NCBI GenBank assembly: GCA_029448655.1
Contig: JACCLO010000016.1
Span: 744,001-808,000, forward strand
Origin: Wolfiporia cocos
Taxonomy: Eukaryota; Basidiomycota; Agaricomycetes; Polyporales; Phaeolaceae
DNA length: 64,000 bases
Direction: 5' to 3'
A program made the translations under genes and the position numbers. Positions 58,276 to 64,000 of the stretch are shown here, in pieces (the first letter of the stretch is position 1; every line of letters begins with the position of its first letter). The notes under the pieces were generated by a model. The model searched no databases, was not told where the DNA came from, and saw only the letters and a list, made by a program, of their open reading frames with translations.

Positions 58276-58486
58276 ATAACGCGTGATGACGATGTGTCAA
58301 ATGCCGTTATGGTGCTGCTTCAATTTTTCAATTGAACAGGGATAAATGGGAGTTTCAGGACTGGATGGAGCCTGAGCGTGGAAGGCGATTTTATTCCTTA
58401 TTGATTTGTAACGCGTGATAGCGAAGTGCTAAATGCCGTTACTAGCGATTATCAACGCGTGATGACCGAAAGGTCAAATGCCGTTG
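58276..58486 (+). ncRNA. Three repeated, covarying RNA hairpins in the LARD leader
   Basis: Copies are at 58276-58310, 58408-58442 and 58453-58486. Each has an outer stem (ATAACG/CGTTAT, GTAACG/CGTTAC, CAACG/CGTTG), an invariant asymmetric middle (CGTGA on the left, AATGC on the right), and an inner stem (TGAC/GTCA, TAGC/GCTA, TGACC/GGTCA) closed by GATGT, GAAGT or GAAA. Stem bases change on both sides while pairing is kept, and the middle stays constant. This pattern argues for a conserved RNA structure, perhaps a packaging or dimerisation site read by the Gag of a helper element (inference). Confidence 0.65.
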
Positions 58487-61400
58487 TTAGGGAGATGTAG
58501 TCTTGTTACTAGAGTGTATTGTCATTGTGCACGCGGATCCTAAGAGGAAAGGCTTTCCTGTTATCGCTGAAGGTGTTCTAGTGCCTTTTTGCGACCTTTG
58601 TCGGATTGTTGCTTTTGCTTATGACGTTACTCGTAGTAGAAGGCGATATGAAAGTGGTCTGCATATAGTGCCTTTGAGTCTACTTGTAATCTGTGCTCCA
58701 ATAGCTTGCCAGGCGTATTAGAGGGTGCATTGTGTCGTTGTACAGTTTTCGGATAGCATTGTGCGATATTCCTTAGAGTGAGGGCTTCACTGTTAGCTCT
58801 GGAGATTTTCTAGTGTCTCTTCGAGCCCTTTGGCGGATATGGTGCTTATGCGTAGTACCCATTGAGTGTAACATAGCGGTGCTTTTTCGACGTCTATTGC
58901 CTAGCGGTGAATGGGATTGCAAGTTCCTTCATTCGCGTGGCGGGTGTCTTAGGCTTTGTGCTTGTACAGGGGTAATCCTACTTTGTACGACTTATGCGGG
59001 TGAACGGTTATTAAAGGGCGTCGCCTTATGAACGTTTATGAGGCGTCGCCTCCCTAGTATCGCAAGTACTAAGCGTGAGACATTTGTCAATGCCCATTTG
59101 TTACAGGGGTTGTGTCCCCTAGTTAGATTGCTTCTATGTAGCGATCTCTTCGGAGTCGTAAGTTCCGGAATGAAGCTGTGCCTTCGTTGTTGTATGCACT
59201 ATTTATTAACGAGTAGGCTTCTCGTGTAAAACCCCATAGTATAGGTACTAATCATTGTGCATTATGTTCATATGCTTATGATTGTATTCCCTAATACTGT
59301 AGTGTCGTTGCCGTAGTGAGGCCTTATTGGGTAACCGTGAGAACATACATCCTTGTCAGGAGTTGTCTCGTAAGGGTATATCCCGTAAGGGCTGAGGTCA
59401 CGTGGTGGCGATGACGGTAGTTTCCAATGTGCTTGTATGTCGTTAAAGTCGTTCTTCGATTGAGTATGACATTGTAAGCGTGGTAACTGGGATGATCGTT
59501 GGGGAAGGATATATTTCGCTATTGGATAGATAGCTACTATATTCCTATTACAGGGTTGTCGTCCATATACGAATAGGACAGTACGAGCATGAATGAGGGT
59601 AATCAGGCCTCTTAGTGCATGTCGTTGGTTGCTTTAATGACCGTAAGGTTCATTTGTAAGCGTGGGATAGTGGACTTGTTAAGGTCCTAGGTGCGAAATT
59701 AGGGTTTCCACCCCCTCTTTCACGTTTGATCTCCCGATCAAACCTATCCAGATGGTTTTGGTTTTTAAAGAGGTTAAACCGCCTCTATACCCAGATAAGG
59801 GTGGGTGGATGTGGGCCGAAGGTATTCTTGACGTATATCCATATACGGCTGTATCCAGTAGTCGCTCGCATATGCGACCAGCTTTTTATACTAAGGTTTC
59901 CAAGCCCTAGTTTGTCGGAATCGAAGGGTTTTCCAGGCCCATATTCGATGTAGTGACGAGATGTAATCCTTTCTTGGCGTAAGGATACAGATCCGGATTT
60001 ATTTATTGCGCGTCTCGACGGCGCAGGTTTCCGTAAACCAAGCAAGTAAATGATAACCGATTGCCAAATCGGCTTGATTGTCCTAATAAGGGGGGCTCCC
60101 TTGTTATCTCTGGAAGTTTTCGAGTGCTTCTTCGAGACCTTTTGCGGACGATCGCATTGAATTGCTAAGGTGTATTTTTCGAATTCGGTTATTCTCCCCA
60201 CAGAGAAAGGTTGAATTGAAGTGAAATCATAAATGAGGTAGCGAGCCTCGTGACGAATTTTGCGAGTGGCGTGCGAAATTGTCGATTTCAATACAGGGGG
60301 GAACCGGTGTGGGAACCGGTGTAGATTTGGCGATTGTGCGAGAATGCCGAATGAAGTGTGATTCTAGAAGCCTTGCGGCCTCCGCTACACTTCAAGGGAA
60401 CGCGTATCAATAGCGTGTGTCCCTTGTTTTCCTTTCCTCTAACCCAGATTGCAAGATTCAATGAAGTAATCTTGTTGCGATCTGTTTGTACGCGGGTGGC
60501 TGGTGGAAACAGCGCTATACCCAATTATTTATAGACGCTTGTCAGACGTCTCTTCCCAAACGGATGGTAATTTCCTTGTCAGGAATTCCATTTACCGGAA
60601 GGGGTGCCCCCGTTCAAAGGTTCTTATGACATGTGACCAAATGACAGATGCTCAAATAACCCGAATCCCCTTTTCAGGAGCGAAGACCGAAGTCAAACGG
60701 GCGCCGACGGATTATGTGAATCCTAATCGACTTGGTACTTAGGCATTCCCATAGTAATAGTAGTTATAAGCATGTATTTGCCAAGCGTACGCGATCCTAC
60801 GTCTAAGGGAACAGGTACTAGTATCGTTCTTCGATTGACTAAGTGTACCCGTAAGACGTAAAGGTTGCTTTTTATGTACATAAGCGACCTTAACCAGGCT
60901 AGATAACCTGGGAACCAGCAGGTGACGCAGGATTTCCAAAGGCTAATACAGATGCTATTGGACGGTTTCTAAGCTAATACAAGTATTGCTATTTACTAGG
61001 AGCCGCCACTAAAACTACATGTTTATCTACTTATGGACTGGGATACCAGGGTACCTGAAAGAGAGCTCGTCATCAGCGATCAATGCTGAGTGGTCATGTC
61101 TAACACAAGAAGAACGGGGGCATGGTTAGGGGCGCCCTTGTCAGGACGCCGCGCGGAAGTTAGCCGACAGGTGTCTTCATCGAAGCGCGCGACTTCCTTC
61201 TAGAAAGAGAGTCGGTGACTGCCAGCATTTGACAGGCTGGGTCACATGGTTGGGAATAGGATACACAGCCCATTTCCTCGCGGAGATGAGCTGGAAAGTG
61301 GTCGCAGTATTACACCGCGACCGGTCCACGCTTTAGTGGTAAGGCTTGCCATCTATAGCCACCTGGGTGTCACATCAGGGCTAAAAAACCATCCGTCGAT

Positions 61401-62036
61401 CTAAGATCGCGCATTCACGAGCGCTCCACACATCAAAGATGGTGGGCAACGCCGCATGCTTCCGGTGGGGCCCCAACTCGGTTTAACCCAGGCTCGCACG
61501 CCGAGCTGCCCGTAGGACTTACGCTATTGGCTACCGCGAGTGACCTCGGCCGGTTTGACCTTGCGAGTCTCACCGCCTCACCACTTGGATTCCCCAAAGG
61601 AGATCCCAAGCGGGCCCCTTACGCCTGGGGGGCGGCTTTGGAAGATTCCCACACCCAACTAAGGGAATACGCCGAAGCGCATATCCCTATGGGGATCCTA
61701 CTGGTAGTGTTGGGTCCCTGAACGGGGATTGCCAAGACAGGGGGCTGCGCGCACACAGGCAGACGGTCCCCTTTTCCCAATAGGCGGGTCTCAACCGCTG
61801 ACAGCCGCAACCTTGTCAGGAAGCGGCCGTCTCTCCTTAACCCTGGAGTTCGGGTTCGCAGGACGCATGCTGCTGATTAGGCAAGCAGCGCCCCACTGGG
61901 TGGCAGCAGGCCGCTAAGCCCGCCGCCGATGTATCCCAATCCGCAACCACGGAGCATACATCCCCTTTGCAGGAGAGTAGCGGCCCCTGCGCTATCTCAG
62001 ACACCTGTTGGAGGAAAAACCCAGGCGCCACCAGTT

Positions 62037-62060
62037 AAGGAGGCGCAGGGGGGTAGGTAG
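62037..62060 (+). promoter_or_regulatory. Candidate polypurine tract of the LARD
   Basis: A purine-rich stretch (AGGAGGCGCAGGGGGG then TAGGTAG) ends 11 nt before the right LTR. It is not directly adjacent, so the assignment is weak. Confidence 0.35.
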
Positions 62061-62071
62061 TTCTATTCTTA

Positions 62072-63166
62072 TGACACAGATGGCTCTGTGGGACTCACCA
62101 AGCCAGTATCCTGCGATGAACTAGGCGACTTAGGTGAGGAAGAGGTTATCAGGCACGGTAGTAGATGGAAGGTTCTTCTACGGCGCACGCCGAGAAGAAT
62201 AGAACTAGGGTTATAGGCCGTCAAGGCCCTACTTATATACACATATATAACGGGTCATGTGCTACTGTATAGTACATGCCCGATAAGGAATGTGGGCTTG
62301 GTTGCCATAAGGGCGACCAAGTGGTATGACTACTCTACAAAGGCCGTGGCCCGCCGGTAATGGCCGGGCCAATGGTAAAATAGAGAGTGTGTGGTCTCAT
62401 CGTTAGATGGACATGTGAAGACGGGCGCAGCCCGGGTATAAGGGATGCCGGTTGCCGGATACCGTGAGGTATAATGGCGATTGGCCGGTCATCGTGTGCT
62501 GACCAAGGCGGAGCGCCGAGGTCGTAATGCTATTGGGCCAGTAGGCACCGTAGCATGTGATATGTCCGGTCCGGAAGGTTACCGGAACATATGGTGGTCT
62601 TAGCCGTGAGGCGAGGACCGGTGTTTGGGCAACGCCGTGATGGCAGAAGCCCGGGACTTGGAGACCGCCGAGTCCGTGGAATGGCCGAGAAGGCCGAGCC
62701 TATAGCGATATTGCCTTGGTGCTAATATAGTGCTATTTGGCCGTGTTGCCATTATTATGCGAAGGCGTGGCGCGCCTGAGGTGCCATTGTGATCAAGGAT
62801 CTTATGGCGGTGGGAAGCCGGGAAGGCCGACCCAATAGTACAAGGCCGTGAGGCATTGTTTGTACTTGTGGACATTATTATGCGAGCGTGCCGCGCTCGG
62901 CCTATCATTATGATCTAAGATCTATGACGTGGCTTGGTCTTGCTCTGACGGGCGAGACCTGTATGACGTAGCTATACTATGCTATTGGACCGGAAGGTGC
63001 CGTAGCGTTATGTAAGCTGGTCATGTGGTTGACGAGCCCAGTTAAGAGCTTGTCGTGGTGGCAATGGGAGTTAACCCGTAGATAACTTGTAGGTAGACGT
63101 ATAAATCCCAGGTAAATTGCTATAATTGTAGGAAAAATGCTGTAAGCCCCAGATAAATCTGTGACA
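62072..63166 (+). repeat. LARD 3' LTR (1,095 bp)
   Basis: Same length as the 5' LTR and no difference noticed on reading both. It is followed by the ATTCT target duplication and the resumed body of SINE-like copy Y. Confidence 0.9.
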
Positions 63167-63250
63167 ATTCTCACAGTAGATTAATCTGCCGCAGTTAGCA
63201 GATTAATCTGCATGCAAACCTAGCTCGCAACTGCGATTTCTTAAGCGAAG
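63167..63250 (+). repeat. SINE-like repeat copy Y, body part
   Basis: It resumes with ATTCTCACAGTAGATTAATC and continues to TTCTTAAGCGAAG, where another LTR begins. The expected last 30 or so bases of the body are not found after that LTR. Confidence 0.7.
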
Positions 63251-63792
63251 TGTTACAGTTCTACCAGGTACACTCGAATATTCCGTTTGACGCCTCACCG
63301 TGTATGAGGACTTAGCGTTCAACCGCTGTACCCAGCGCTCTATTTCTAGGGGGCCTCCGCTCAACCGTAGGCCCTGTTTCATGTATAACAACCCTATGCC
63401 CACTCTCTGTGTCCGCATCTCGTTCTAGCTGATATTCTGTGTCCAACCACAGTAGTTCCGCGTTTCATCTCTTGTTGCGCTCAACCGCAACACTTCTCCT
63501 TTATTACTTATATCGTTAGCCCGACGGACTTAATAGTAGTAGTACCAAAGACACTATGACCCCGATTCACGGATCGCAGTATATAACCTGATGTAAATAT
63601 CGGTCGAGTTCCTCAGCTCGACCTTGTTGAATTCAAGGATCTTATACTCGTTCTCAAAGGCTTGAGCAATTAAGCCTGCAGCTTGTATATCGACGCTCTG
63701 ACTCAGAGGAGTCCGACGAGTAGTGCGCTACTCGATACGCTAAGTAACTCGACTTGGTTATTTTGCGTTGAACGGATATTCGATCCGTAACA
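63251..63792 (-). mobile_element. LTR, 542 bp, inverted relative of the solo LTR
   Basis: It begins TGTTACAGTTCTACC and ends GATCCGTAACA and is the reverse-complement counterpart, equal in length, of 39825-40366, with scattered differences. GAAG flanks it on both sides (63247-63250 and 63793-63796), only a 4-bp match. Because SINE sequence does not resume on its right, it may be one LTR of an element that continues past the window rather than a solo LTR. Confidence 0.75.
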
Positions 63793-64000
63793 GAAGGTCG
63801 AGCTCTAACAAAGCTCACTCACCGAAGTGCAAGCCTATGCAACGATTCGACCCAGATCTCCCGACCAGGTTAATTGAAATACTCCCCGAAGCATACTGAC
63901 GAATCTCTTACGAAGAGAAGTACGAGTGGAGAGATCCCCCAGCAGGATTCTTCACGAAAGGAGGATACCTCACCATCCCGTCCCCAGACAGGCTTTCGCC
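63793..64000 (+). pseudogene. Decayed coding-like sequence at the window edge
   Basis: One plus-strand frame reads FDPDLPTRLIEILPEAY, a TGA stop, then RISYEEKYEWRDPPAGFFTK and GGYLTIPSPDRLS to the end. The composition on both sides of the stop is that of a real protein, but I recognise no family. It could be host gene or element interior. Confidence 0.35.

Larger units (their letters stand above)
57113..63166 (+). mobile_element. Large retrotransposon derivative (LARD): LTR element without gag or pol
   Basis: The element is 6,054 bp with two 1,095-bp LTRs in direct orientation and a perfect 5-bp target duplication ATTCT (57108-57112 and 63167-63171). The 3,864-bp interior has no frame longer than 168 codons and no RT, integrase, protease or Gag motif on either strand, so it must be mobilised in trans. 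LTRs look identical on reading, implying recent movement. The left two thirds of the interior are near-neutral in composition; about 61080-62050 is distinctly GC-richer with short frame remnants (for example 61527-61721). Orientation is taken from the structured leader after the left LTR and a purine-rich stretch before the right LTR, and is not certain. Confidence 0.88.

Noticed and set aside
58283..58289. GTGATGA in hairpin units 1 and 3 resembles a snoRNA C box.
   Set aside because: Unit 2 has GTGATAG with compensating change in the pairing partner; the bases belong to a stem, and no D box follows.

Overview
The window is nuclear DNA of a filamentous basidiomycete, most likely a wood-decay agaricomycete. 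The genes are split by many roughly 50-60 nt introns, several exons are only 14-40 nt long, and there are a CYP63-type cytochrome P450, several multi-membrane-span proteins of basidiomycete-restricted families (DUF6533/DUF6534 type), a secreted GH15 glucoamylase and fungal LTR retrotransposons. All exon boundaries here were placed by eye from GT/GC...AG sites, reading phase and family knowledge. No database search was run.

From 1 to 30,150 the sequence is gene-rich and mostly intact: glucoamylase 5' end (-), a two-span membrane protein with a PPxY motif (-), dynactin p62 (-), a multi-span protein of doubtful integrity (-), a type II ectonucleotide pyrophosphatase/phosphodiesterase (+), an Ysc84/Lsb3 SYLF protein (+), a conserved unknown (+), Cox20 (+), a Ych1/Acr2-like rhodanese phosphatase (-), mitochondrial porin (+), aquaglyceroporin (-), an MFS drug transporter (-) and a citrate synthase ending in the peroxisomal signal AKL (+). 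These are unrelated housekeeping and accessory genes, not a pathway cluster. Cox20 and porin are both mitochondrial but have separate promoters.

From about 30,150 to 41,100 the DNA is gene-poor and repeat-rich. It holds a decayed DUF6534-type gene plus a P450 3' fragment (copy A of an old duplication), a tRNA-headed SINE-like repeat, a 2-kb foldback element whose arms are 86-bp tandem repeats, LTR remnants and a solo LTR. A complete, apparently young Ty1/Copia element follows (41,122-46,801). Copy B of the duplication (47,835 on) leads into the full-length but frameshifted P450 (50,381-52,886) and a dienelactone hydrolase with a frame break (55,111-55,945).

The right end (56,500-64,000) is a nest of repeats. 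A SINE-like copy is split by a 6,054-bp LTR element with 1,095-bp LTRs that look identical and a perfect ATTCT target duplication, but with no gag or pol: a large retrotransposon derivative. Its leader carries three 34-35 nt hairpins whose stems change while pairing is kept, the most striking unexplained signal in the window. Another LTR and the edge of a decayed coding sequence close the window.
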